From DATATB01 sp036268995 (GTDB lineage Bacteria > Planctomycetota > Planctomycetia > Pirellulales > PNKZ01), in NCBI GenBank assembly GCA_036268995.1, contig DATATB010000127.1, positions 17,589-81,588 of the forward strand: a DNA stretch of 64,000 nt, read 5' to 3'. The notes under the pieces are model-generated. The model saw nothing but the letters and a program-made list of their open reading frames with translations, made no database searches and had not been told where the DNA came from. Position 1 is the stretch's first letter; the number at the start of each line of letters is the position of its first letter. The translations under genes and the position numbers were made by a program. Below, one piece after another: positions 16,063-24,625 of this stretch.

Positions 16063-16622
16063 CCAATCGTTCTCCCATCAATGCCGTGAATCGTCGCGCC
16101 GGGCTGCCCGCCCCGTCTATTTTTAATATCAGCTATTCTAACAGTTCGCTAACACAATTCTAACGATTCTTTTGCGTTTCGGTCGCCAGCACCTCCACAG
16201 AGGGGATCTGAAATTACGGCTTCGGCGCGCCTCACGTTAGGCAAAGCAGGGCTCCGTCGGCCCAATCGCGAGCGCCCATTTATTAGCGCCACCCCTGCTA
16301 GCAGTCATAAAGCGTCAACAAACCCGGCAATAGAACCGTCATGGCCGGCAAGGGTTCACCAGTTTTTCGGCAAACGCGGCAAGAACCGTCCGCCACAAAC
16401 AAACCTAATACTAGGCCCTATTGGTCGTAGACGATTTGGCTAGCAGGACGCTAAATGCCGCCATTTGCGGCGGATTGATTCTTCCAGGAACGACTGCGTT
16501 AACCTTGGTTTCCGGCATAGGGAGTTTTCCCCGCGCTTCAGTGCAGCGGCAAAGCCACTTGGAAACCAAGGCACGTTCAGTCCTCGGATAAACATCCAAA
16601 GTTCGAATTGAGGGGGTGTGGC
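16063..16622. other. Divergent intergenic region between efflux operon and porin gene
   Basis: 560 bases. The part next to the adaptor holds three 11-bp direct repeats (see separate entry). The remaining 450 bases up to the porin start show no gene, no tRNA-like fold and no palindrome I could identify. Confidence 0.5.
16123..16168 (-). promoter_or_regulatory. Three 11-bp direct repeats upstream of the efflux operon, with -10 candidate
   Basis: CTAAC occurs at 16138, 16149 and 16160, exactly 11 bases apart, within units TTCTAACAGTT, CGCTAACACAA and TTCTAACGATT. An 11-bp period is the pattern bound by OmpR/PhoB-type response regulators. On the minus strand the repeats are followed by TATTAA (16123-16128) as a possible -10 for the adaptor gene. 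No regulator of that class is encoded in the window. Confidence 0.45.
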
Positions 16623-18617
16623 ATGTTTTGGGTAACCGCGACTTCGATCGCTCAGTGGCTCTCGGCCGGCGCGCGGCGCGCGCTGCCGGCCGTGATTGTC
16701 GGCATGGCAATCGCCGCGCCGGCATCGGCCGACCCGGCCACCGGCGGTGGGACACCGACTACTGCGCCGGGAACCGTGAACACCGCGGCTGCATACCCAT
16801 CGACCAGCACTCCGGCGGCGCAGAGGGTGGCTTACAACCAGCCGCAACCGGCTGGGCAGCCGGTGGGCTATCTCAGTCCGGAGTTCGAGTCTCGGCTCCA
16901 GGAGCTGCAACAGACGGTTGCCCGCCAGCAGTCGCAGATTCAAGCCCAACAAGCGCAACTGCAAACACTCCAGCAGCAGGCGGGGCGTGGCACGTTCTCG
17001 ACCGTCTCGCAAAATATCCCGGGCGCCGTAAACGACCTTTATCCTGGCGGCGCCGCCCCGGCGCTGGGCGGGGCCATGGGGGGTCCGGCGAGCGGTTTCG
17101 GGGGCGTTCCCGGCGCCGACACGGCGCTGCCGGAGGCTGATATCTATCCCGGCAGCGCGGCTCCGCTGCCGAGCATTCTGCGTTCCACGTCGCCGTATGT
17201 GATCGGCAGCGATCGCGGCCTGGTTGGGGCCTGGACGAACAACGGTCCCGTGTTCGCCTCCAGGAATGGCGACTTCACATTCCACCCGCGCTTCATGGAT
17301 CAAACGGACCTCGTGGCCATGCGAAATCCGGCCAGCAACATCGGCGTGCCGGGCGGCGGGGGAACCGCGGATAGCGTCGAGTTCCGGCGCTTGCGTATCG
17401 GCGTCGACGGTTCGATGTGGGAATGGATCGACTACGTGCTGGAAATGGACCTCGCCATGGCGCTGGAGAACCTCGACCCGGCTGGCGGCACGAACCCCAT
17501 CAACGGCCTGCGCAGCGGCGGGACCGTGGGCGGGGTCCCGCAGAATCAGGCCGGCACGGGCGCCGGCACGATCCAGCCGACGGACGTATTTTTGACGTTC
17601 AAAGGCGTTCCGCTGTTGGGATTCGTCCGCGTCGGCAACCAGCCGGACTGGATCGGCTTCGAACACATCGAGAGCTCGCGGTTCCTCGATTTCATGGAAC
17701 GCTCGCCGCTGCAGGACGCGTTCAACGGCCCCAACAACAACGGCTACCAGCAGGGCGTCTCGACGTTCAGGAACTACTTTCGCGACAGCGCCGGTGCCGA
17801 GTTCGGCGTGTATAAGAACAATGTCTACGATAGCGGCTTTACGTACGACCTGGGCAATACGAATTACACGTACAACGGACGCGTGTTCTGGACCCCCTAT
17901 TACGACGAGGCGAGCAATGGCCGCTACGTGGTCCACGTAGGCTGCGGCGGCGAGTTCCGCACGTTCAATACCACCCCGTTCGGGAGCCAGGATGGCACGA
18001 ACGTCCGCGTCCGCAGCCGCGGCGAGATCCGCACCACCGCCTCGGCGTTGGATCCGAACTTCGCCGACACCGGCAACTTCTACGCCACCGGCCAGGGGCT
18101 CATCAACCCAGAACTGGCGATCAACTGGGGATCGCTGCTGATCCAGGCCGAGTTCGAGAGCAGCTACTTCACGAATGCGGCAGCCCAGAAGGGCGGCACC
18201 GGCTTGGGCAACGTGAACTTTAGGGGCGGCTACGTCCAAGCGCTGTATTTCCTCACGGGCGAACATCGGCAGTACCAGCGCCTATCGGGCGTGTTCGGCC
18301 GCACCATTCCCAACTCCAGTGCCTACTGGGTGCGCGGCGCCGGATTCAGCAAGGGCGCCTGGCAGGTCGGCGCGCGCTACGATTGGCTGGACCTGAACTC
18401 GGGGCTCGTCACCGGTGGTCAAGAGCAGGACATGACGCTGGGCGTCAATTGGTTCTTGAATCCCAATACCATCTTGATGTTCAACTACGTCGGCAGTTGG
18501 GTCAACAACTCGGTCGCCGCGACGCTGCCTGGGACGGTCTTCAGCTTGAACGGCTCGAGGTTCACCGGCGAGGGCTACATTCAGACCGTCGGTGCCCGCA
18601 TGAACTTCAACTTCTAA
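16623..18617 (+). CDS. Outer-membrane porin of the O/P (phosphate-selective) type
   Basis: 664 residues from the ATG at 16623, with GAGGGGGTG as ribosome site. A signal peptide (ALPAVIVGMAIAAPASA-D) is followed by a Pro/Thr-rich linker. A short coiled coil (FESRLQELQQTVARQQ) comes next, then a long beta-barrel from about residue 215. Blocks such as EFRRLRIGVDGSMWEWIDYVLEMD, GFVRVGNQPDWIGFEH and QVGARYDWLDLNSG match the Porin_O_P layout. The last residue is Phe (MNFNF), as in many outer-membrane barrels. Substrate specificity cannot be read from the sequence; phosphate is only the family name. The gene is far from the pst operon (34 kb). It is divergent from the efflux operon and could even be its outer partner, but that is speculation. 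Confidence 0.85.
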   Translation: MFWVTATSIAQWLSAGARRALPAVIVGMAIAAPASADPATGGGTPTTAPGTVNTAAAYPSTSTPAAQRVAYNQPQPAGQPVGYLSPEFESRLQELQQTVARQQSQIQAQQAQLQTLQQQAGRGTFSTVSQNIPGAVNDLYPGGAAPALGGAMGGPASGFGGVPGADTALPEADIYPGSAAPLPSILRSTSPYVIGSDRGLVGAWTNNGPVFASRNGDFTFHPRFMDQTDLVAMRNPASNIGVPGGGGTADSVEFRRLRIGVDGSMWEWIDYVLEMDLAMALENLDPAGGTNPINGLRSGGTVGGVPQNQAGTGAGTIQPTDVFLTFKGVPLLGFVRVGNQPDWIGFEHIESSRFLDFMERSPLQDAFNGPNNNGYQQGVSTFRNYFRDSAGAEFGVYKNNVYDSGFTYDLGNTNYTYNGRVFWTPYYDEASNGRYVVHVGCGGEFRTFNTTPFGSQDGTNVRVRSRGEIRTTASALDPNFADTGNFYATGQGLINPELAINWGSLLIQAEFESSYFTNAAAQKGGTGLGNVNFRGGYVQALYFLTGEHRQYQRLSGVFGRTIPNSSAYWVRGAGFSKGAWQVGARYDWLDLNSGLVTGGQEQDMTLGVNWFLNPNTILMFNYVGSWVNNSVAATLPGTVFSLNGSRFTGEGYIQTVGARMNFNF

Positions 18618-18674
18618 GCGACCGCTCGGGCAAGCGGCATCCAAACTGAACGGGCTGGTGGTGGGGGAAACGAA

Positions 18675-18721
18675 TCGGGGAAGGGACGAGCCAAGGGGCT
18701 TGTCCCTTCCCCGAATTTTTT
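18675..18721 (+). terminator. Intrinsic terminator of the porin gene
   Basis: An 18-base left arm (18675-18692) pairs with 18697-18714 around AAGG with a single wobble pair, followed by ATTTTTT. This is a textbook rho-independent terminator. Confidence 0.9.
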
Positions 18722-18846
18722 GATGCCGGTCTTGCGACGAAGGCATTCGACCGGCTTGGTGCGTAGCCTAGGTGGGCGTCGTTTTGGTAGCTGCCGCCGC
18801 TCCCACGAATGCAATGCGCGAACTTCGACCCACGACGCTGCGGCCG

Positions 18847-19155
18847 TCAGGCCGGTTCGAGAATCCGCAGGTCGACTTGCCGCACCAGGTCTTTGACCTG
18901 CTGGCGATACGGCTGCATGTGCGGAGCCGCCAAATGGCGCTCGAGATGCGCGACGCTGGCCCATTTTTCGATCACGGTCACGCAGTCGGGCCGCACGGTC
19001 GCTTGCGCCGGAAGCGCGCTGACCAGATCGACGGCCGGGCCATATTCCAGACAGCCTTCCTCGGCACGCACCTGCGGCACCAGTGCGTGAAAATGCCGCA
19101 AGAATTCAGCCCGAGCAGCCGGGGCCAGGTGGATGGTCGCGATCACGTGAATCAT
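18847..19155 (-). CDS. Antibiotic biosynthesis monooxygenase (ABM/YgiN-like) domain protein
   Basis: 102 residues, one ABM domain. The block VIATIHLAPAARAEFLRHFHALVPQVRAEEGCLEYG, the central FIEK-like VIEKWASVAHLERHLAAPHM, and the C-terminal VDLRILEPA follow the family pattern of dimeric alpha-beta barrels such as YgiN quinol monooxygenase. A GAGGAACG ribosome site precedes TTG-ATG; the ATG at 19155 is used. It is a stand-alone gene between two terminators. The substrate is unknown, and many members of the family act on quinones or small aromatic compounds without a cofactor. Confidence 0.85.
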   Translation of the reverse strand: MIHVIATIHLAPAARAEFLRHFHALVPQVRAEEGCLEYGPAVDLVSALPAQATVRPDCVTVIEKWASVAHLERHLAAPHMQPYRQQVKDLVRQVDLRILEPA

Positions 19156-19180
19156 CAACGTTCCTCACAGCGATGACGTC

Positions 19181-19223
19181 AAAAAAAACGGGAGGCGCGA
19201 ACCGGCGGTCCGGTCGCGCCTCC
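19181..19223 (-). terminator. Intrinsic terminator of the FKBP gene
   Basis: On the minus strand a 14-bp GC-rich stem with one bulged base (19191-19223) is followed by eight T residues (complement of 19181-19188). It lies downstream of the FKBP stop codon and upstream of the ABM gene. Confidence 0.85.
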
Positions 19224-19298
19224 AGCGCTTCATCACTTTTTTCGTTCCAGGCGAGCCCCAGGGCGTGAGCCCGGGGAGTCTAGCCCAGGGAGTCTAAC

Positions 19299-19997
19299 TT
19301 ACTGCGGCGGATTGATGGCCAGCAGCTCGATCTCGAAAATCAGCGTGGCGTTGGGGCCGATCGGAGCAAAGCCCTGCGGGCCATAGGCCAGGTTCGAGGG
19401 GACGTACAGTTCCCATTTGCCGCCCACCTTCATCAGCGGCAGCGCCTCCTGCCAGCCGGGAATCACCCCATTGACTTGGAAGCTGACCGGCTCGCCGCCT
19501 TCGGCCGTCGAGTCAAAAACCTTGCCGTTAATGTAGGTGCCCTTGTAGCGCACGGTCACCTTGTCGGTCGCCGTGGGCGAGGGGCCATCACCACGCTTGA
19601 GGACCTTGTACTGCAACCCACTGGGCAGTGTCACGACATCCGGGTTCTTCTTGTTATTCTCGAGAAACGCCTGGCCCTCTTCCATGTTCTTTTGGGCCAC
19701 GGATTGCATCTTCTGGGCCCGCTCGGCCTCGAAAGCCTGCAACGTTTGCTGAATTTCTTCGGGCGTCATGGTGGGCTTCACGCCGTTCATCGCGTCCTGG
19801 ATGCCGCGCATTACCAGGTTCATGTCCAGATCGACGTCCTGGTTCTTGAGCATGTTGCCGACGTTCATGCCGGCGATGTAGCTCACCTTCTCGCGCTTGT
19901 CCTTGAATTGCGGAGCGGTGCCCTGCTGCTGCGCTTGGACCTGCCAGGCCAAACCAACGAGGGCCACCACGGCAAACAGGATGAGGATTCGTCGCAT
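19299..19997 (-). CDS. Secreted FKBP-type peptidyl-prolyl isomerase (FkpA/Mip-like)
   Basis: 232 residues with a signal peptide (ILILFAVVALVGLAWQVQA). The N-terminal helical dimerisation part (KVSYIAGMNVGNMLKNQ, LVMRGIQDAMNG, FLENNKKNPDVVTLPSGLQYKVL) is that of FkpA and Mip. The FKBP domain follows (DKVTVRYKGTYINGKVFDST, VIPGWQEALPLMKVGGKWELYVPSNLAYGPQG, TLIFEIELL), with the usual active-site aromatics (Y, F, W). It should catalyse proline isomerisation in the periplasm. It is monocistronic: trpE lies upstream on the same strand with a 220-base gap, and a strong terminator follows. Confidence 0.92.
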   Translation of the reverse strand: MRRILILFAVVALVGLAWQVQAQQQGTAPQFKDKREKVSYIAGMNVGNMLKNQDVDLDMNLVMRGIQDAMNGVKPTMTPEEIQQTLQAFEAERAQKMQSVAQKNMEEGQAFLENNKKNPDVVTLPSGLQYKVLKRGDGPSPTATDKVTVRYKGTYINGKVFDSTAEGGEPVSFQVNGVIPGWQEALPLMKVGGKWELYVPSNLAYGPQGFAPIGPNATLIFEIELLAINPPQ

Positions 19998-20218
19998 AAT
20001 GAGGTTCCCTTTCCGCGTGGCTTTGCTTCAAAGGCCACGCCACTATCGAATCAAATTGAAAAGCAGCCGGCCTGGCCAGCCCGGCCAGTCTTCACTCGCG
20101 GCATATCTCCCGCCATCGCCCCAAACTAAACCAGGACCCCCGACAACGGGAGGGCGGATTCTACTCCAATACGCGGCGCTGGGTTAGTTGGATTTGGATA
20201 ATTTGTCCGCCCACCGCA

Positions 20219-21817
20219 TTATAGGCCCAATGCCTCCCGCGCATCGGTTTCATCGGCCTCGTCGTTCGCCGCGTTGGCCGACTGGGTAGTCTCGGCAATT
20301 TCAATAGCCTTCAGCAGCCCTCGCGCCTTGTTCAGCGTCTCCTGGTACTCCTCGGCCGGGATGCTGTCGGCCACAATCCCCGCACCAGCCTGCACATAGG
20401 CCTGGTTGCCCTGCACCACAATCGTACGCAGCGCGATGCAGGTATCCATGTTGCCGTTGAAATCGAAGTAGCCGACCGCTCCGGCGTATGGCCCCCGCCG
20501 ATGCGGCTCGAGCTCGTCGATGATTTCCATCGCCCGGACTTTGGGGGCTCCAGACACCGTGCCGGCAGGCAGACAGGCTCGCAGGGCGTCGAAGGCGTCG
20601 CGGCCGGGAGCCAACTGGCCAGTCACATTCGACGTGATGTGCATCACGTGGCTATAGCGTTCGATGGTCATCACGTCGGTCAGCTCGACCGAGCCATAGC
20701 GGGCCACACGGCCCACGTCGTTGCGACCCAGGTCCACGAGCATCACGTGTTCGGCCCGTTCCTTGGGATCGGCCAGCAGTTCGTCGGCCAGGCGCCGGTC
20801 TTCTTCTTCGCTCGCGCCGCGCCGCCGCGTGCCCGCCAGCGGCCGCACAGTGACCCGGCCGGCCTGGACGCGGACCATGATCTCCGGCGAGCTGCCCACG
20901 AGCGTGACCGCCGGCAACCGCAAGTAAAACATGAACGGGCTGGGATTCACGACGCGCAGCGAGCGGTAGATTTCGAACGGCTGCGTCGAAATCGTCGTAC
21001 GCAGCCGCTGTCCGATGACAACTTGAAAGATATCACCGGCGCGGATGTATTCTTGCGCCTGCCCCACGGCATGCTCGAAGTCGGCACGCGAAAAGTTCGA
21101 TTCGTACCGCAGCGTGGGCTCGAGCGCTGTGTTCAAATCAGCGACGTGCAACGTGGGGCGGATGGTTTCGAGTTCGCCGACGAGTTCATCAATGCGGCGA
21201 CACGCGTCGTCGTAAGCGGCACGCAAGGCTTCGGACGATTGCGGCTCCGGCGACGGCGAATCAGCCGCCACGCCCGGCGGCGCGACGTGGGCCATGGCCA
21301 CGACGATCATGGTCTTGTTCACGTGGTCGAAGACGACCATGCGGTCGAAAAACGCGAACGACAGGTCGGGCAAGCGGCGATCGTCGGTCGGAGGATTCGG
21401 CAGCCGCTCGGTATAGCGCACCGTGTCGTAACCGGCATAGCCCACCGCTCCGCTGCAAAATGGGGGCAGCTCCGGCAGCACGGCCGCACGCCAGCTTTCG
21501 ACCTTTTGCCGCAACTCTTCCAACGGATCGGCCGCTTCGAGCGTCGTCCGGTTGCCCGACCGATCGGTGATTTGCACCCGCTGGCCGTAAGCCTCGAGGT
21601 GCATGAAGGGCTCGGACGTGAGAAAGCTGTAGCGTCCCACCTTCTCGCCGCCGATCACGCTTTCGAACAAGCAGGCGCACGACCCGCGATCGAGCTGATG
21701 AAAGGCGGTGACCGGCGTCAGCGTATCGCCCGACAGGCGACGGTAAACGGGCACCAGGTGGACGCCCCGGGCCAACTGGCAGAAGCGGTCGAGGTCGGGA
21801 TAATGTCTGGGCGGCAC
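20219..21817 (-). CDS. trpE: Anthranilate synthase component I
   Basis: 532 residues. It converts chorismate to anthranilate in tryptophan synthesis with a glutamine amidotransferase subunit (TrpG), which is not in the window. The N-terminal ADC-type domain has CLFESVIGGEKVGRYSFL, matching the LLES-region tryptophan feedback site. The chorismate-binding domain holds PSPFMFYLRLP, GSSPEIMVRV, RPLAGTRRRG, AEHVMLVDLGRNDVGRV, LPAGTVSGAPKVRAMEIIDELE and GAVGYFDFNG. It ends EYQETLNKARGLLKAIEIAE, as in TrpE rather than PabB. No other trp gene adjoins it, so the pathway genes are scattered, as is common in planctomycetes. No leader peptide or attenuator was seen. Confidence 0.95.
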   Translation of the reverse strand: MPPRHYPDLDRFCQLARGVHLVPVYRRLSGDTLTPVTAFHQLDRGSCACLFESVIGGEKVGRYSFLTSEPFMHLEAYGQRVQITDRSGNRTTLEAADPLEELRQKVESWRAAVLPELPPFCSGAVGYAGYDTVRYTERLPNPPTDDRRLPDLSFAFFDRMVVFDHVNKTMIVVAMAHVAPPGVAADSPSPEPQSSEALRAAYDDACRRIDELVGELETIRPTLHVADLNTALEPTLRYESNFSRADFEHAVGQAQEYIRAGDIFQVVIGQRLRTTISTQPFEIYRSLRVVNPSPFMFYLRLPAVTLVGSSPEIMVRVQAGRVTVRPLAGTRRRGASEEEDRRLADELLADPKERAEHVMLVDLGRNDVGRVARYGSVELTDVMTIERYSHVMHITSNVTGQLAPGRDAFDALRACLPAGTVSGAPKVRAMEIIDELEPHRRGPYAGAVGYFDFNGNMDTCIALRTIVVQGNQAYVQAGAGIVADSIPAEEYQETLNKARGLLKAIEIAETTQSANAANDEADETDAREALGL

Positions 21818-21940
21818 GCGCTAACCCGCTCGCTCGATGGCAGTGGACTGAGGACCGACGCAAAAAATCCGGGCCGTTGGCGGCCCGCCGAGCCTGTGTG
21901 AACGTCTTGCTGGCGCGTGCTCCCGTTGCCGGGCTCTTTC

Positions 21941-22122
21941 GCCCCGGAGGGGCCGAAAGTCGTTAGCCAGGGGCGTGAGCCCCTGGACGTCGAGCGCGGA
22001 AATGCAGCCAAGCCCTGAAAGGGCGATAGACCTCTGTCGCCCCTCGCGGGGCTAAGGCATTTATCGTCGCACGTTTTCCAGGGGCTTACGCCCCTGGCTA
22101 ATGACTTCCGCCCCGCAGGGGC
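21941..22122. repeat. Dispersed repeat (family B), two facing palindromic copies
   Basis: A 46-base arm (21941-21986) and its diverged reverse complement (22079-22122) each carry a small hairpin of the CCAGGGGC...GCCCCTGG type and the tract TTAGCCAGGGGC. Between them lies a further hairpin-rich stretch (AGCCCTGAAAGGGCG and CGCCCCTCGCGGGGC). It has no coding content and resembles a miniature repetitive element. It is in the trpE leader region, so it could affect that transcript. Confidence 0.65.
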
Positions 22123-22297
22123 TGGTCTCCACTGCCCGCCAACTTTTCAAGACTCGCACAACAGGCGCCTGACGTTGACAGCTTAACGGCCACTTGCGGA
22201 AGCGGCAACCGCGGCGCCCTGCGGCGGACACGTTTGCCCGCGCTTATCTTTTAGACATTTCACGACTTACGTGGCGCGCCTGTGGCCGACGCTTGGG

Positions 22298-22325
22298 TTG
22301 ACACCCCGGGGGGTACTGTTAGAAT
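22298..22325 (+). promoter_or_regulatory. Sigma70-like promoter of mcsA-mcsB
   Basis: TTGACA (22298-22303), 16-base spacer, TAGAAT (22320-22325). The spacer starts CCCCGGGGGG. The mcsA ATG at 22417 is about 85 bases downstream. No obvious CtsR-type heptad repeat is present. Confidence 0.6.
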
Positions 22326-22416
22326 TCCCTCGTTTAAGTCGAAAAGCAGTAGTTGTTTGCAGCCAGCGAACGAATCCGCACGGCGAACCCTGCCGCGGCG
22401 GACGCGCGGATATCCT

Positions 22417-22923
22417 ATGAAGTGCCAAAAGTGCGACCGCTCGGCGACGTTCCATATCACGGAGCTCACCGGCGGCAAACCGCAAGAATTGCACCTGTGC
22501 GAGGAGCACGCGCGCGAATATCTCACCGAAAGCGAACCGGAACAAGCCGCCAGCACGAGTCTGGCCGGGGCGCTGGCGCATCAATTAGCCACCGTGGGGC
22601 AGACGGCCGAAGAATTGGCCCGGTTGGATCAACAAGCTTGCCCGATCTGCGGTATCACGTTTTTCGAATTCCGCAACCAGGGCCGCTTGGGTTGCCCGCA
22701 CGATTATGTCTGCTTTCAGAAGGAACTCGACCCGCTGGTGCTGAACATTCACGGCGAGATCGAGCACGTGGGCAAGCGTCCCAAGCGCAGCCCGGGAAAC
22801 ACCGATCGGCAGACCGAGTTGATCCGCCTGCGGCGGGAGTTGAAGGAAGCGATTGTGGGCGAGAAATACGAGCGAGCCTCGGAGCTGCGCGACGAGATTC
22901 GACAAATCGAAAATAGCCGTTGA
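22417..22923 (+). CDS. mcsA: McsA-like zinc-binding activator of protein arginine kinase
   Basis: 168 residues from the ATG at 22417. N-terminal zinc-ribbon block MKCQKCDRSATFHITEL with LHLCEEHAREYL, then a second one CPICGITFFEFRNQGRLGCPHDYVCF, and a C-terminal UVR domain (LIRLRRELKEAIVGEKYERASELRDEIRQIE). This order is that of McsA, which stimulates McsB and adapts it to ClpC in Bacillus. The gene immediately precedes mcsB with a 55-base gap. Neither ctsR nor clpC lies nearby. A longer frame to 22282 would include the promoter and is rejected. Confidence 0.9.
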   Translation: MKCQKCDRSATFHITELTGGKPQELHLCEEHAREYLTESEPEQAASTSLAGALAHQLATVGQTAEELARLDQQACPICGITFFEFRNQGRLGCPHDYVCFQKELDPLVLNIHGEIEHVGKRPKRSPGNTDRQTELIRLRRELKEAIVGEKYERASELRDEIRQIENSR

Positions 22924-22978
22924 TCGGCCCACCGGGCTTCGGCGCGGCAATGCGGAAACAGGCACGCGGGAACAGGCT

Positions 22979-24058
22979 GTGGAACTAGAAGATCTGGCAC
23001 GCGGCAGTGGCGAATGGCTCAAGGGCTCGGGCCCGGAGTCCGACATTGTCATCAGCAGCCGCATCCGCCTGGCCCGGAACCTGGCCGATTTCCCCTTCAT
23101 CAGTAAGGCCAATACGGCCGATCGGGCCGAGATCGAGCGAATTCTGCGCGAGCGCATCATGCAGATGCGCGAGACGACCGAACTGCAATACCTTGATGTC
23201 AACAAGCTGGAGAGCATCGACCGCCAGTTCCTGGTCGAACGCCAGTTGATCAGCCGCGAGTTGGCCGAATCCCAAGGCGCCCGCGGCGTGGCCATCGATC
23301 CCAAGGAACAGATCAGCCTGATGATCAACGAGGAGGACCACCTCCGTATCCAGGTCATGCAAAGCGGGCTGGATCTGCAAAACGCCTGGGAGAAAATCAA
23401 TCGCATCGACGACCTGATCGAAGCCCAGGTCACGTATGCCTTCAGCGACCGGCTCGGCTATCTCACTGCCTGCCCCACGAACGTGGGCACCGGCATGCGC
23501 GTGAGCGTCATGCTGCACTTGCCGGCCCTGGTCATCACGCGGCAGATCGACAAGCTCTTCCGCTCGCTGCAAAAAATCAGCCTGGCCGTTCGCGGACTGT
23601 ATGGTGAAGGCTCGCAAGCGATGGGCGATTTTTACCAGATCAGCAACCAGATCACGCTGGGCCGCAGCGAAGCCGACCTGGTGAAGCAGGTGGGCGACGT
23701 CGTGCCCACGATCATCGACTACGAGCGCAAAGCCCGCGAGTTCTTGGTGCGCGAAAGCCAGGAAAACCTGCACGACCGGGTCAGCCGGGCGTACGGCATC
23801 CTGCGCACCGCGCAGACGATCAGCTCCGAAGAAACCATGCACCTGCTCTCCAGCGTGCGGATGGGCGTGAACCTGGGTCTGATCCACGATCTCGAAATTC
23901 CCACGCTCAACAAGCTGTTTATCTATACTCAGCCGGCCCATCTGCAAAAGCTCAGCGGCGTCGAGCTCGACACAGCCGACCGCAACATCGAGCGGGCCCG
24001 CTATCTGCGCCGCTATCTCAACAAAGAAGACGCCAGCGGCGGCGCGCTGCACAATTAG
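22979..24058 (+). CDS. mcsB: Protein arginine kinase McsB
   Basis: 359 residues from the GTG at 22979. It phosphorylates protein arginine residues, marking proteins for ClpCP degradation in Firmicutes. The phosphagen-kinase motifs are intact: VISSRIRLARNL, LMINEEDHLRIQVM, TACPTNVGTGMRVSVMLHLPAL (catalytic Cys), and RGLYGEGSQAMGDFYQISNQITLG. The C-terminus has RNIERARYLRR, close to the RDxxRA allosteric phospho-arginine pocket of Bacillus McsB but with Asn for Asp. An in-frame start at 22853 would overlap mcsA and adds residues foreign to the family. Length and motifs point to an active enzyme. Confidence 0.93.
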   Translation: MELEDLARGSGEWLKGSGPESDIVISSRIRLARNLADFPFISKANTADRAEIERILRERIMQMRETTELQYLDVNKLESIDRQFLVERQLISRELAESQGARGVAIDPKEQISLMINEEDHLRIQVMQSGLDLQNAWEKINRIDDLIEAQVTYAFSDRLGYLTACPTNVGTGMRVSVMLHLPALVITRQIDKLFRSLQKISLAVRGLYGEGSQAMGDFYQISNQITLGRSEADLVKQVGDVVPTIIDYERKAREFLVRESQENLHDRVSRAYGILRTAQTISSEETMHLLSSVRMGVNLGLIHDLEIPTLNKLFIYTQPAHLQKLSGVELDTADRNIERARYLRRYLNKEDASGGALHN

Positions 24059-24116
24059 TTCGCGTTTAGCTAGTCTGGTTCAGCGTCCGCGCATTCCGTT
24101 GTCAAAGGCGATTGCG

Positions 24117-24449
24117 ATGAAGCCTTTTCGCCTGCTGGTATTGGTCGCGCCGCTCGTGGGAACACTGTTGCTGGCCGGTTGCGAACGCCATTCCTCGATC
24201 GACCGATCGCGCGATTCGCTCGCCAGCCAGATCGGCCGGCCTTGCCGCGTCCAATTGCGGCGCGACGCGTTGGGCATGGCCGGCAGCCACCCGATCGCAC
24301 CCCTTGCAACCGGTGCGGACGTCGACATCGAAGGGACGCTGATGGCGCTGGATGGCGAATTCCTGATCCTGCGCGGCAAGCACGACAAAAAAGTCGTTTG
24401 GGTGCCCCAGTCGACCGTCTTGCTGGTGCATTTCGACGAAGGCGAATGA
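24117..24449 (+). CDS. Small lipoprotein of unknown function
   Basis: 110 residues from the ATG at 24117. The signal peptide ends in the lipobox LLLAGC, so Cys is lipidated after cleavage. The mature part (about 90 residues) is beta-rich: VDIEGTLMALDGEFLILRGKHDKKVVWVPQSTVLLVHFDEGE resembles a small Sm/SH3-like barrel, but I cannot name the family. It follows mcsB by 58 bases on the same strand and may share its transcript. A hairpin at 24512-24530 lies 60 bases downstream. Confidence 0.75.
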   Translation: MKPFRLLVLVAPLVGTLLLAGCERHSSIDRSRDSLASQIGRPCRVQLRRDALGMAGSHPIAPLATGADVDIEGTLMALDGEFLILRGKHDKKVVWVPQSTVLLVHFDEGE

Positions 24450-24511
24450 CGCCCGACGCTTCCATGTGCCGGCCGCTTAAGCCGCGTGGATTTTCTTGAA
24501 AAAAATCCGCT

Positions 24512-24530
24512 GGCCAATCCAAGATTGGCC
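24512..24530 (+). terminator. Small perfect hairpin, weak terminator candidate
   Basis: GGCCAATC pairs with GATTGGCC around CAA. It lies between the lipoprotein gene and the coiled-coil gene and lacks a T-run, so it may equally be a leader structure of the latter. Confidence 0.3.
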
Positions 24531-24625
24531 GCTCGCGGACGAATATCTCCTCAGTCGTCGATTTCGGCCGCTGCCGCCAGTTCCCCTGGATCGGCCGATC
24601 CCCACACACGAGGAGACCCTCTGCC

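Larger units (their letters stand above)
21818..22416. other. Divergent intergenic region with inverted repeat and mcsA promoter
   Basis: 599 bases between trpE (minus) and mcsA (plus). It contains the repeat at 21941-22122 and a promoter at 22298-22325. In-frame codons from 22282 precede mcsA but overlap the promoter and are not counted as coding. Confidence 0.6.

Noticed and set aside
16440..18266. 608-codon minus-strand open frame opposite the porin
   Set aside because: It is Arg/Ala/Val-rich shadow sequence without ribosome site or domain, while the plus strand has a complete porin with signal peptide, start and terminator.
22853..22978. Extended McsB N-terminus overlapping mcsA
   Set aside because: The extra 42 residues have no match to the kinase family, and the GTG at 22979 gives the usual length.
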